DNA of 64,000 nt from Streptomyces sp. NBC_01314. Its GTDB lineage: Bacteria; Actinomycetota; Actinomycetes; Streptomycetales; Streptomycetaceae. Of this stretch, positions 8,635-16,745 are shown in pieces (position 1 is the stretch's first letter; each line of letters opens with the position of its first letter). Under the pieces are notes generated by a model. It worked only from the letters and a program-made list of their open reading frames with translations, was not told the DNA's origin and did not search any database. The position numbers and the translations under genes are program-made. The DNA lies in NCBI RefSeq assembly GCF_041435215.1, contig NZ_CP108394.1:6510001-6574000 (forward strand). The letters are read 5' to 3'.

Positions 8635-9297
8635 ATGTCCACTGAACTCACCGAGTCAGCTGTTCCTCCCCCCACCGATCCCTCTGCCGATTCTCCTTCG
8701 GCACCGTCCCGGCGCACGTTCATCGCGACGACCACCGCGGTCGGGGGCGCTGTCGTCGCCGGGGGCCTGGTCACCGGCTCGCCCCTGCTGGGTGCCGGGG
8801 AAGCGGTCGCCGCCGAGGCGCCACCGAGCAGTCGCGTCTCGCTGACCGTCAACGGCAAGCGGCACACCGTCACGGTCGACAACCGGACCTCACTCCTCGA
8901 CCTGCTCCGCGAGCACCTGGATCTACCCGGCTCGAAGAAGGGCTGCAACGCCGGGGCGTGCGGGGCATGCACGGTGCTGGTCGACGGGCGGCGGGTCAAC
9001 TCCTGTCTGACGTTGGCAGTCCGGTTGGAGGGCGCCGAGGTCACGACCATCGAAGGCCTCGCCCCCGGGGGTGAGGACGGTGAACTGCACCCGCTGCAGA
9101 AGGCGTTCATCGAAGAGGACGCCTTCCAGTGCGGCTACTGCACGCCCGGACAGATCATGTCCGGCGTCGGCTGCATCCAGGAGGGCCACACCGGCTCCAA
9201 GGACGAGATCCGGGAGTGGATGAGCGGCAACATCTGCCGCTGCGGTTGCTACGTCAAGATCGTGCGCGCGGTCGAGCAGACCGCCCAAGGGAAATGA
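8635..9297 (+). CDS. paoA: Tat-exported 2[2Fe-2S] subunit of PaoABC-type aldehyde dehydrogenase
   Basis: A 220-residue iron-sulfur subunit of a xanthine-oxidase-family molybdoenzyme. A twin-arginine signal (SRRTFIATTTAVGG, residues 25-38) shows export of the folded complex. The plant-type [2Fe-2S] cysteines are C104, C109, C112 and C124 (CNAGACGAC then SC). The second cluster motif is at C166, C169, C201 and C203 (CGYC, then CRC). It is the first gene of the four-gene paoABCD-like set, followed 12 bp later by the FAD subunit. As in E. coli PaoABC, this is the only subunit with a signal, so the partners should travel with it. The symbol is by family analogy. Confidence 0.9.
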   Translation: MSTELTESAVPPPTDPSADSPSAPSRRTFIATTTAVGGAVVAGGLVTGSPLLGAGEAVAAEAPPSSRVSLTVNGKRHTVTVDNRTSLLDLLREHLDLPGSKKGCNAGACGACTVLVDGRRVNSCLTLAVRLEGAEVTTIEGLAPGGEDGELHPLQKAFIEEDAFQCGYCTPGQIMSGVGCIQEGHTGSKDEIREWMSGNICRCGCYVKIVRAVEQTAQGK

Positions 9298-9309
9298 GGC
9301 CCGGTCTCC

Positions 9310-10290
9310 ATGTATCCCTTCTCCTTCACCAAGGTCTCGGACACCCGTGCGGCGGTCAACGCAGGCCGCGACGGCGGACGTTACATCGCCGGCGGCACCA
9401 CTCTGGTCGACCTGATGCGTGAGACGGTCGAACGCCCCGAAACCCTCGTCGACATCAGTGACCTGCCGTTGGGCGAGATATCCGTCACGGGCCGCGGGGG
9501 CCTGCGCATCGGCGCCCTGGCGCGGATGGCGGATGCCGCCGCCCACCCCAAGGTCCGCGCCACCTACCCCGTGATCTCGCAGGCGCTGGAGCTGAGCGCG
9601 TCGGCCCAGTTGCGCAACATGGCGACCATCGGCGGCAACATCATGCAGCGCACCCGCTGTACGTACTTCCGTGATGTGACGGCGGCCTGCAACAAGCGTG
9701 AGCCGGGCTCGGGTTGCGCGGCGCGGGAAGGCTACAACCGCACCCACGCCATCCTGGGCACGTCCAACGACTGCGTGGCCACGCATCCCTCCGACGTGGC
9801 CGTGGCCTTCGCCGCGTTGGAGGCGAGCGTGTACCTGCTCGGCCCGGACGGCGCGCGCAGCATCCCGTTCGCCGACTTCCTGCTGCGGCCGGGCAGCACC
9901 CCGAACCGCGAACAGGCCCTCCGCAACGGCGAGTTGATTACCTCCGTGGAGATCCCCGCCCTTCCGCGTCCGCTGAAGTCCGGCTATCTGAAGGTGCGTG
10001 ACCGGCAGTCGTACGAGTTCGCGCTGACCTCGGCGGCCGTGGCGCTGCACATCCGGGGCGGGGTGATCCGGGAGGCGAAGGTCGCCGCCGGAGGTGTGGG
10101 CACCGTGCCGTGGAAGCTGTCGGCTGTCGAGAAGCACCTTGTCGGTGAGCGGCCGTCGAACCGGCTCTGGGCTGCGGCGGCCGAGCACGCGGCGGCCGGT
10201 GCCCGCCCGCTGCAGCACAACCGCTTCAAGGTCGAACTCCTCACCCGCACCGTCGAGCGCCAGCTGCGCATCGTAGGAGGTACCAAGTGA
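9310..10290 (+). CDS. paoB: FAD-binding subunit with [4Fe-4S] insertion (PaoB-type)
   Basis: A 326-residue FAD subunit of the CO-dehydrogenase flavoprotein type. YIAGGTTLVDLM and ATIGGNIMQ are the FAD-binding loops. Between them and the second half lies an insertion with four cysteines (RCTYFRD, AACNKRE, GSGCAA, SNDCVA), the arrangement that binds an extra [4Fe-4S] cluster in E. coli PaoB. No signal peptide. The stop overlaps the start of the molybdenum subunit by 4 bp (GTGA). Confidence 0.9.
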   Translation: MYPFSFTKVSDTRAAVNAGRDGGRYIAGGTTLVDLMRETVERPETLVDISDLPLGEISVTGRGGLRIGALARMADAAAHPKVRATYPVISQALELSASAQLRNMATIGGNIMQRTRCTYFRDVTAACNKREPGSGCAAREGYNRTHAILGTSNDCVATHPSDVAVAFAALEASVYLLGPDGARSIPFADFLLRPGSTPNREQALRNGELITSVEIPALPRPLKSGYLKVRDRQSYEFALTSAAVALHIRGGVIREAKVAAGGVGTVPWKLSAVEKHLVGERPSNRLWAAAAEHAAAGARPLQHNRFKVELLTRTVERQLRIVGGTK

Positions 10291-12479
10291 GCCCGCAGCC
10301 CCAATCGGCCGTCGGAGCGCCGTTGTCCCGTGTGGACGGCCGGCTCAAGGTGACCGGGAAGGCGACCTACGCCGCCGAGCACGACATCGAAGGCGTCGTC
10401 CACGCGGTCGTCGTGGACAGCAGCATCGGCCGCGGACGTATCACCGGCATCGACACCCGCGCCGCCCTCGCCCAGCCCGGCGTACTGAAGGTGATCAGCC
10501 ACCTCAACGCACCCGTGCTGCCCTACCGCGGCAACCCGGAGTCGTTCGATCCGCCGGGCAGGCAGCTGCGGGTCTTCCAGGACGACAAGGTCCTCTTCCG
10601 CGGTCAGCCGGTCGCCGTCGTGGTCGCCACCACACTGGAGGCCGCCCAGCACGCGGCCGAGCTGGTGAACATCCGCTACGACGCCGAGAAGACGTCGACC
10701 GACATGACCTCCGCTCCGGCCGGCGAACCCGTTACCTACGCGCGGGGCGACGCGGACAAGGCGTTCGCATCGGCCCCTGTGAAGGTGGACGCGACCTACC
10801 AGCAGGCCCGCGCCCATCACAACGCGATGGAACTCCACGCCACCATCGCCCGCTGGGAAGGCGACAAGCTCACCCTGTGGGACAAGACCCAGTGGCCGAA
10901 GGGCACGCAGAAGGACATCGCCGCCGTGTTCGGCATCCCGAACGACTCGGTACATGTCATCTCCCCGTTCGTCGGCGGCGCGTTCGGCAACGCGATACGC
11001 GCCTGGCCCCACATCACCATCTCGGCCCTCGCCGCCCGTGAGACGGGGCGTCCGGTCAAGCTCATGCTGACCCGCAGGCAGCTGTACTTCGGGGTGGGGT
11101 ACCGGCCCTCGTACGAGTACCGGGTGCGCCTCGGCAGCGACCGACGCGGCCGGGTGAGCGCCATGGTCCAAGACCTGAAGGCCGAGACCTCGACGTACGA
11201 GAACTTCACCGAGAGGGTCCTGCACACCGGGCAGATGCTCTACAACGCGCCCCACGTCAGCCAGGACTACCGGACCGTGGCGCTGGACGTGAACACGCCC
11301 ATCTGGATGCGCGGCCCCGGCTTCGCCACGGCCGGCTTCGCCATCGAGTCGGCGATGGACGAACTCGCCCACGAGCTGGGCATCGACCCCATCGAACTGC
11401 GCCAGCGCAACGAACCGGAGGAGGACCCGGCCGAGCAACTGCCGTTCTCCACCCGGAGGCTGCGCGAGTGCTACACCGTCGGCGCCCGCGAGTTCGGCTG
11501 GCACCGCCGCAACCCCCGGCCGCGCTCCACCCGCGACGGCGATTGGCTGATCGGCACCGGCATGGCCGCCGGCGCCTACGACGTCCTGCGGAACGCAGCC
11601 CAGGCCCGCGTCAGACTGGACGCCGACGGCACCGCCCTGGTCGAGGCCGCGACCAGCGACATGGGCCCTGGCACCTACACCTCCCACACCCAGGTCGCCG
11701 CGGACGCCCTCGGCCTGACCATGCGCAATGTGACCTTCCGGCTCGGCGATTCCACCATGCCGCCGACCCCGCCCCACGGCGGCTCGCAGACCATGACCAA
11801 CGTCGGTTCCGCCGTCCAGGACGGCTGCGACAAAGTACGTCTGCAGGCGATCAATCTCGCTGTCGAGGACCGGCGCTCACCGCTGTACGGCGCCGACGCC
11901 TACGACATCGTGGTCCGGGCCGGACGCCTGCACATGAAGCGCAATCCCGCACGCGGGGAGACCTACCGGCAGCTTCTGGCCCGCAACAACCGCACCCACC
12001 TCGAAGTCCTCGGCACCTGGACCCCGGGCGAGGCCCGGCACTCCATGTACACGTACGGCGCGATCTTCGTCGAGGTCGCCGTCGACGCCCGACTCGGGCT
12101 GGTGCGGGTGCGGCGGATGCTCGGCGTCTTCGACGCGGGGCGGATCATCAGCCCCAAGCTCGCCGACAGCCAGGCGCTCGGCGGCATGGTCGGCGGCATC
12201 GGTCAGGCCCTGCTGGAACACACCGTCACCGACCACCGCGACGGCCGGATCGTCAACGCCGACCTGGCCAACTACATGGTCCCGGTCAACGCCGACATCC
12301 CCGACCTGCGGGGGATCTTCCTCGATGGCGGTGAGGACCTCCATGCCGACCCCATCGGGGTGAAGGGACTCGGCGAGGTCGTCTTCATCGGCGTGGCGCC
12401 CGCCATCGCCAACGCGGTCTTCCACGCCACCGGCCGCCGCGTCCGCGAACTGCCCATCACCGCCGAAGCCCTGCTCTGA
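10287..12479 (+). CDS. paoC: Molybdopterin-binding catalytic subunit of PaoABC-type aldehyde dehydrogenase
   Basis: A 730-residue catalytic subunit in the xanthine-oxidase family, probably oxidising aldehydes (often aromatic) to acids. GAPLSRVDGRLKVTGKATYAAE is the usual N-terminus (quoted in part: RVDGRLKVTGKA). GGAFG (near residue 230), GPGTYTSHTQ and the C-terminal KGLGE motif with the catalytic glutamate E697 are all present. It uses a GTG start inside the stop of the FAD gene and is followed after 150 bp by the XdhC-type chaperone. It looks intact. Confidence 0.92.
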   Translation: MSPQPQSAVGAPLSRVDGRLKVTGKATYAAEHDIEGVVHAVVVDSSIGRGRITGIDTRAALAQPGVLKVISHLNAPVLPYRGNPESFDPPGRQLRVFQDDKVLFRGQPVAVVVATTLEAAQHAAELVNIRYDAEKTSTDMTSAPAGEPVTYARGDADKAFASAPVKVDATYQQARAHHNAMELHATIARWEGDKLTLWDKTQWPKGTQKDIAAVFGIPNDSVHVISPFVGGAFGNAIRAWPHITISALAARETGRPVKLMLTRRQLYFGVGYRPSYEYRVRLGSDRRGRVSAMVQDLKAETSTYENFTERVLHTGQMLYNAPHVSQDYRTVALDVNTPIWMRGPGFATAGFAIESAMDELAHELGIDPIELRQRNEPEEDPAEQLPFSTRRLRECYTVGAREFGWHRRNPRPRSTRDGDWLIGTGMAAGAYDVLRNAAQARVRLDADGTALVEAATSDMGPGTYTSHTQVAADALGLTMRNVTFRLGDSTMPPTPPHGGSQTMTNVGSAVQDGCDKVRLQAINLAVEDRRSPLYGADAYDIVVRAGRLHMKRNPARGETYRQLLARNNRTHLEVLGTWTPGEARHSMYTYGAIFVEVAVDARLGLVRVRRMLGVFDAGRIISPKLADSQALGGMVGGIGQALLEHTVTDHRDGRIVNADLANYMVPVNADIPDLRGIFLDGGEDLHADPIGVKGLGEVVFIGVAPAIANAVFHATGRRVRELPITAEALL

Positions 12480-12629
12480 GTACCTGAGTGCTCGCCCGAC
12501 CGTCCGGCGGTCGACCTGACCCCGCCGCCGGACCCCAGGGCCGCCGCCGTGCCACGTCTCTTCCGGACGGCACGGCGGCGGCCCGCCCCCAAGCTGTCGC
12601 CCCACGTCGTCCCACCCGGAGACCCGCCC

Positions 12630-13778
12630 ATGCTGAACATCGCGGACACGCTCTACGACTGGTGTCGCGAGGGTCGCCCCTTCGCCCTCGCCACCGTCAT
12701 CCAGGTCAGCGGCAGCGCACCCTTGCCACCCGGCACCGCCCTTGCCGTCGACGCCGACAGCACGGCGGTCGGCAGCATCTCCGGCGGCTGCGTGGAAGGA
12801 GCCGTCTACGAACTGTGCCAACAGGTCCTGGCGGACGGCGGTATCCCCGCACGAGCCCGGTTCGGCTACTCCGACGACGACGCCTTCGCCGTCGGCCTGA
12901 CCTGCGGCGGCGAAATCGAAGTCCTGGTACAGCATGTGGAGCCAACGGCCCAGCCCCACCTCACTGTCGCCATGGAAGAGGTGGTGTCGGGCCGTCCCAC
13001 CGCCGTGGCCCAGATCGTCGATGGCCCGGAGGAACTCGTCGGCCGCACGCTCTGCCTGTTCGGCGACGGCAGCGCCCACTACGGAACCCTGGGCGGCGCG
13101 CGCGAGGACCGGGCGGTGACGGCACAGGCCCGCGCACTGCTGCGCGCCGGGCGCACCGGCCTCGTCGAGGTCGGCGGCGACGCCGACACCTGCCCCGACC
13201 GGCTGTCCGTCCTCGTCCACACCCACGCGTCCCGCCCCCGCATGCTGATCTTCGGCGCGGTCGACTTCGCCGCCGCCCTCAGCCAGGCCGGCAGCTTCCT
13301 CGGCTACCGGGTCACCGTCTGCGACGCCCGCCCCGTCTTCGCGACCCCCGCCCGTTTCCCCCACGCCGACGAAGTCGTCGTCGACTGGCCCCACCGCTAC
13401 CTGGAACACACCCAAGTCGACTCCCGCACCGCCGTCTGCGTCCTCACCCACGACGCCAAGTTCGACATCCCCCTCCTACGCCTGGCCCTCGACCTCCCGG
13501 TCGGCTACGTCGGCGCCATGGGCTCCCGCCGCACCCACGACCACCGCCTGGACGCCCTGCGTGAAGCCGGCGTACCCGACGACCAACTGACCCGCCTGCA
13601 CTCCCCGATCGGCCTCGACCTCGGCGCCCACACCCCCGAGGAGACAGCCATCTCCATCACCGCCGAGATCATCGCCCATACCAACAACCGCACCGGCCGG
13701 CCCCTCTCCCACAGCACCGGACCCATCCACCAACCCGCCTCGGGCGACCTTTCACCGGCCGCACGAACACCCGCGTGA
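12630..13778 (+). CDS. XdhC/CoxI-type molybdenum cofactor insertion chaperone (PaoD-like)
   Basis: A 382-residue cytosolic protein. Proteins of this family bind molybdenum cofactor, help sulfurate it and insert it into xanthine-oxidase-family enzymes. The N-terminal XdhC_CoxI domain contains GSISGGCVEGAVYE with the conserved cysteine. The C-terminal Rossmann domain contains MLIFGAVDFAAAL and the ending GAMGSRRT and SPIGLDLGAHTPEETAISI. The ATG at 12630 follows GGAGA. It is the last gene of the paoABC set. Confidence 0.9.
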   Translation: MLNIADTLYDWCREGRPFALATVIQVSGSAPLPPGTALAVDADSTAVGSISGGCVEGAVYELCQQVLADGGIPARARFGYSDDDAFAVGLTCGGEIEVLVQHVEPTAQPHLTVAMEEVVSGRPTAVAQIVDGPEELVGRTLCLFGDGSAHYGTLGGAREDRAVTAQARALLRAGRTGLVEVGGDADTCPDRLSVLVHTHASRPRMLIFGAVDFAAALSQAGSFLGYRVTVCDARPVFATPARFPHADEVVVDWPHRYLEHTQVDSRTAVCVLTHDAKFDIPLLRLALDLPVGYVGAMGSRRTHDHRLDALREAGVPDDQLTRLHSPIGLDLGAHTPEETAISITAEIIAHTNNRTGRPLSHSTGPIHQPASGDLSPAARTPA

Positions 13779-14050
13779 CGACCCGACCGTCGCACCGCAA
13801 CGGGAGTGCCCGCCATTCGCAGGCGGCTGCTCCCTCGGTGTGGCCGCCCCCGGCAGCAGGAACTCACCGGGACACGGGATGCCTCTCGGCTGCAAATGAG
13901 CCGAGGCCAGTGGAGGTTCTCCGGCCCGCGCACCGCACTGGATCGCTCGCCCGCACCCGACGGCCCGGATCCGAAGAGATGCGGCACCCCCAACCGCCCA
14001 AGGTATTGGCCGCCCGAGGCCGACATGACCCAACCGATGAGGAACCATCC

Positions 14051-15163
14051 GTGAGTGCCCTGTTCACCCCCCTGACCCTGCGGTCCCTCGAGATCCCCAA
14101 CCGCGTCTGGACATCCCCGATGTGCATGTACTCCGCCGCCCAGGAGGGGCCGGAGACCGGGGTGCCGACCGACTTCCACCTCACCCACCTGGCCAGCCGG
14201 GCAGCCGGCGGCGCCGGTCTGGTGATGGCCGAGGCGACCGGGATCCGGCCCGACGGGCGCATCACCCCCTGGGACCTGGGCCTGTGGAACGACCGCCAGC
14301 AACAGGCGTTCGCCCGCATCACCGCGGCCATCCGCTCGCACGGCTCGGTCCCGGCGATCCAGCTCACGCACGCCGGCCGCAAGGCATCCGTCGACAAGCC
14401 CTGGCTCACCGGCGGGTACCTACCCCAGACAGAGGGCGGCTGGCAGCCGATCGCCCCCAGCCCGGAGCCGTTCACCGGACGGCCCGCCCCCCACGAGCTC
14501 ACCCTGGACGAGATCCAGCAACTGGTGCGCGACTTCGCCGAGTCGGCGAAGCGCGCCCTGGCCGCCGGCTTCCAGGTGGTCGAACTGCACGGCGCCCACG
14601 GATTCCTGATCAACTCCTTCCTCTCCCCAGCCTCCAACCACCGCACCGACGCCTACGGCGGCAGTTTCGAGAACCGGCTGCGCTTCGCTCTGGAGGTCGT
14701 CAACGCCGTACGCATGGTGTGGCCCGAGAACCTACCGGTCTTCTTCCGCACCTCGGCCACCGACTGGCTGACCGAGAACCCGGAGGACGACCGCGAGGGC
14801 TGGACCGGCGACGACACCGTCCGCCTCGCCAAGGAACTGCGCGCGCACGGCGTCGACCTGCTGGACGTGTCCAGCGGTGGAATGGTCGCCGACGCCACCA
14901 TCCCCGTCGCACCCGGCTACCAGGTCCCCTTCGCCGCCCAAGCCCGTTCGGCGACCGGCATCCCCACCGGCGCCGTCGGCCTGATCCTGGAACCCGCCCA
15001 GGCCGAAGGCATCGTCGCCACCGGACAGGCCGACGCCGTCCTCCTCGGCCGCGAACTGCTGCGCAACCCCTACTGGCCCCAGCACGCCGCACTCGAACTC
15101 GGCGCCGAGCCCCGCTGGCCCGAGCAGTACGGCTACGCCGTACGACGGAACAGCAAGCGCTGA
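14051..15163 (+). CDS. Old-yellow-enzyme family NADH:flavin oxidoreductase (YqjM-type ene-reductase)
   Basis: A 370-residue FMN-binding TIM barrel that should reduce activated C=C bonds of enals, enones or similar. A cysteine at residue 25 (SPMCMYSA) marks the thermophilic-like/YqjM class. HGAHGFLINSFLSP and SNHRTDAYGGSFENR are the family signature in the barrel core. I chose the GTG at 14051 (GATGAGGAA just upstream) since it gives the standard start SALFTPLTLRSLEIPNR; the frame is open upstream to 13775 without family similarity. It lies between the molybdenum chaperone gene and an MDR reductase. Confidence 0.9.
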   Translation: MSALFTPLTLRSLEIPNRVWTSPMCMYSAAQEGPETGVPTDFHLTHLASRAAGGAGLVMAEATGIRPDGRITPWDLGLWNDRQQQAFARITAAIRSHGSVPAIQLTHAGRKASVDKPWLTGGYLPQTEGGWQPIAPSPEPFTGRPAPHELTLDEIQQLVRDFAESAKRALAAGFQVVELHGAHGFLINSFLSPASNHRTDAYGGSFENRLRFALEVVNAVRMVWPENLPVFFRTSATDWLTENPEDDREGWTGDDTVRLAKELRAHGVDLLDVSSGGMVADATIPVAPGYQVPFAAQARSATGIPTGAVGLILEPAQAEGIVATGQADAVLLGRELLRNPYWPQHAALELGAEPRWPEQYGYAVRRNSKR

Positions 15164-15326
15164 GAGAACGGCACCCGCCGCACCAGCACATGACCCGCGC
15201 CGCACCGCCACGGCCCCGCCGGTCGACGCTTCGCCATCAACATCCCAAGACGGTCCTCACGATCCTTGCCCGCCGCAGGCGGGCCTGAGCCGGCCGTCGG
15301 CACTCAGGGAAAGGAACACCCCGTTC

Positions 15327-16313
15327 ATGCGCGCACAGCAGTCCTCATCCATGAAGGCGATCGGCGTTCGAACCTATGGCGGCCCGGAGGTGCTGCACAC
15401 CGTCGAGCTTCCGGAGCCGCACGCCGGTCCCGGTGAGGTGCGGGTTCGGGTGCGTGCCGCCGGGGTGAACCCGGCCGACGTCATGCTCCGCGACGGTTCC
15501 CTCGCCGAGTGGTATCGCGATCTCGAACCTCCCTTCATTCCCGGCATGGACGTGGCGGGAACGCTCGACGAGGTCGCGGACGACGTCAGGGCCGCGTACG
15601 GACTGTCCGAGGGCGATCCGGTGATCGGCGTCGTCGACAATCACGGCCGTCACGGCGGCTACAGCGAGTACGTCGTCCTGCCGGCCGCGTCGGTCACGCG
15701 TCAGCCTGCCGGGACGACGTTCCCGCAGGCCGCCTCGTTCCTCATGAACGCGCTGACCGCCCGGTGCGTCCTGGACTTCCTCGCACTCGCCCCCGGCTCG
15801 ACACTGGCCGTCACCGGAGCCGGCGGTGCCGTCGGCGGCTACGTCGTCGAGCTCGCCGCCGCGGAGGGCCTGCGCGTAGTCGCGGTGGCCTCCGAGCAGG
15901 ACGAGGAGTGGCTGCGCTCCCGCGGCGCCGACACCTTCGTCGCTCGCGGAGACGACATCGCACAGCGCGTGCTGGACGCCGTGCCCGGTGGAGTCGACGC
16001 CGTCGCGGACAGCGCCATGCTGCACGAGCGGATCACGCCGGCGATCCGCGACAACGGCCGGCTCGCGGTCCTGCGTTTCTGGGACGCCGATCCCGGCCGC
16101 GGCATCACCGTGTATCCCGTGAACGTCCGCACACGCGTCACCGACACGGCGGCCGTCACCCAGCTGCGCGAGCAGGTCGAGTCAGGTGCGCTCACCCTCC
16201 GAGTCGCGGCAGCCCTGCCTGCGGACCAGGCAGCCGAGGCTCATCGGCAGCTCGAGAAGGGCGGCCTGCGGGGGCGGCTCGTCCTCGAGTTCCCGCCCCC
16301 AGCGGCCACCTGA
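15327..16313 (+). CDS. NADP-dependent quinone-oxidoreductase-like MDR protein
   Basis: A 328-residue medium-chain reductase without the zinc ligands. MKAIGVRTYGGPEVL, VNPADVMLRDG and PFIPGMDVAGTLDEV form the GroES-like half. LAVTGAGGAVGGYVVELA is the NADP-binding loop. The ATG at 15351 (MKAIGV) is an alternative start of more typical length; the one at 15327 is nearer AAAGGAA. It is the last gene of the redox block. Confidence 0.88.
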   Translation: MRAQQSSSMKAIGVRTYGGPEVLHTVELPEPHAGPGEVRVRVRAAGVNPADVMLRDGSLAEWYRDLEPPFIPGMDVAGTLDEVADDVRAAYGLSEGDPVIGVVDNHGRHGGYSEYVVLPAASVTRQPAGTTFPQAASFLMNALTARCVLDFLALAPGSTLAVTGAGGAVGGYVVELAAAEGLRVVAVASEQDEEWLRSRGADTFVARGDDIAQRVLDAVPGGVDAVADSAMLHERITPAIRDNGRLAVLRFWDADPGRGITVYPVNVRTRVTDTAAVTQLREQVESGALTLRVAAALPADQAAEAHRQLEKGGLRGRLVLEFPPPAAT

Positions 16314-16745
16314 GAATCACCGCAGGAGTCGTCGCTCAGCAAATGGGTGGGAAGCCTGCCAAAAGAGCTTCACACTCGTCGGCCGGAGGCGTTTCTGGTG
16401 ATGACGACACGGGTTCTGCCAGTCACTCGGTAGCCGCGGCTTCGGGGGCGGGGGGGAAGTTCCCGGAGTGTCTTCGGCTGGATTCGAACCTGCGCCACGA
16501 CTGCGGAGACACTGGTTCCTTCGCCGTGCCTGGTTGTGCGACCTGTGGCACTGTCCGTCTATGGGTGGGCTGTGGGTACGGTGGTACTGCCGTACCGGTC
16601 GGGTGACGTGTGCGTCGTCCGTGTCCGGCGCCTGGCGGTAGTGGCCGTGATGTGTCGGCGCTGCGTGGTGTGCGGAGCGGCGCAGGCCCGGCGGGTTGCC
16701 CCGGCCTACAGCGTGGTTCCGCGAAGGAGGAGGTGAGGGCGCGGC
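16314..16745. other. Intergenic stretch with a tRNA T-arm-like remnant
   Basis: No credible gene is seen in these 432 bp. At 16484-16494 the minus strand reads GGTTCGAATCC, identical to a tRNA T-loop, but the rest of a tRNA cannot be folded around it. It may be a decayed attachment site or chance. The last 25 bp hold AAGGAGGAGG upstream of the next gene. Confidence 0.4.

Noticed and set aside
8923..10218. Long minus-strand frame opposite paoA/paoB
   Set aside because: Shadow frame caused by GC-rich codon bias; the plus strand carries cluster cysteines and FAD motifs.
9984..13451. Two very long minus-strand frames (597 and 524 residues) opposite the molybdenum subunit and chaperone genes
   Set aside because: No motifs, no ribosome sites, composition of antisense frames; the plus-strand proteins are full-length family members.
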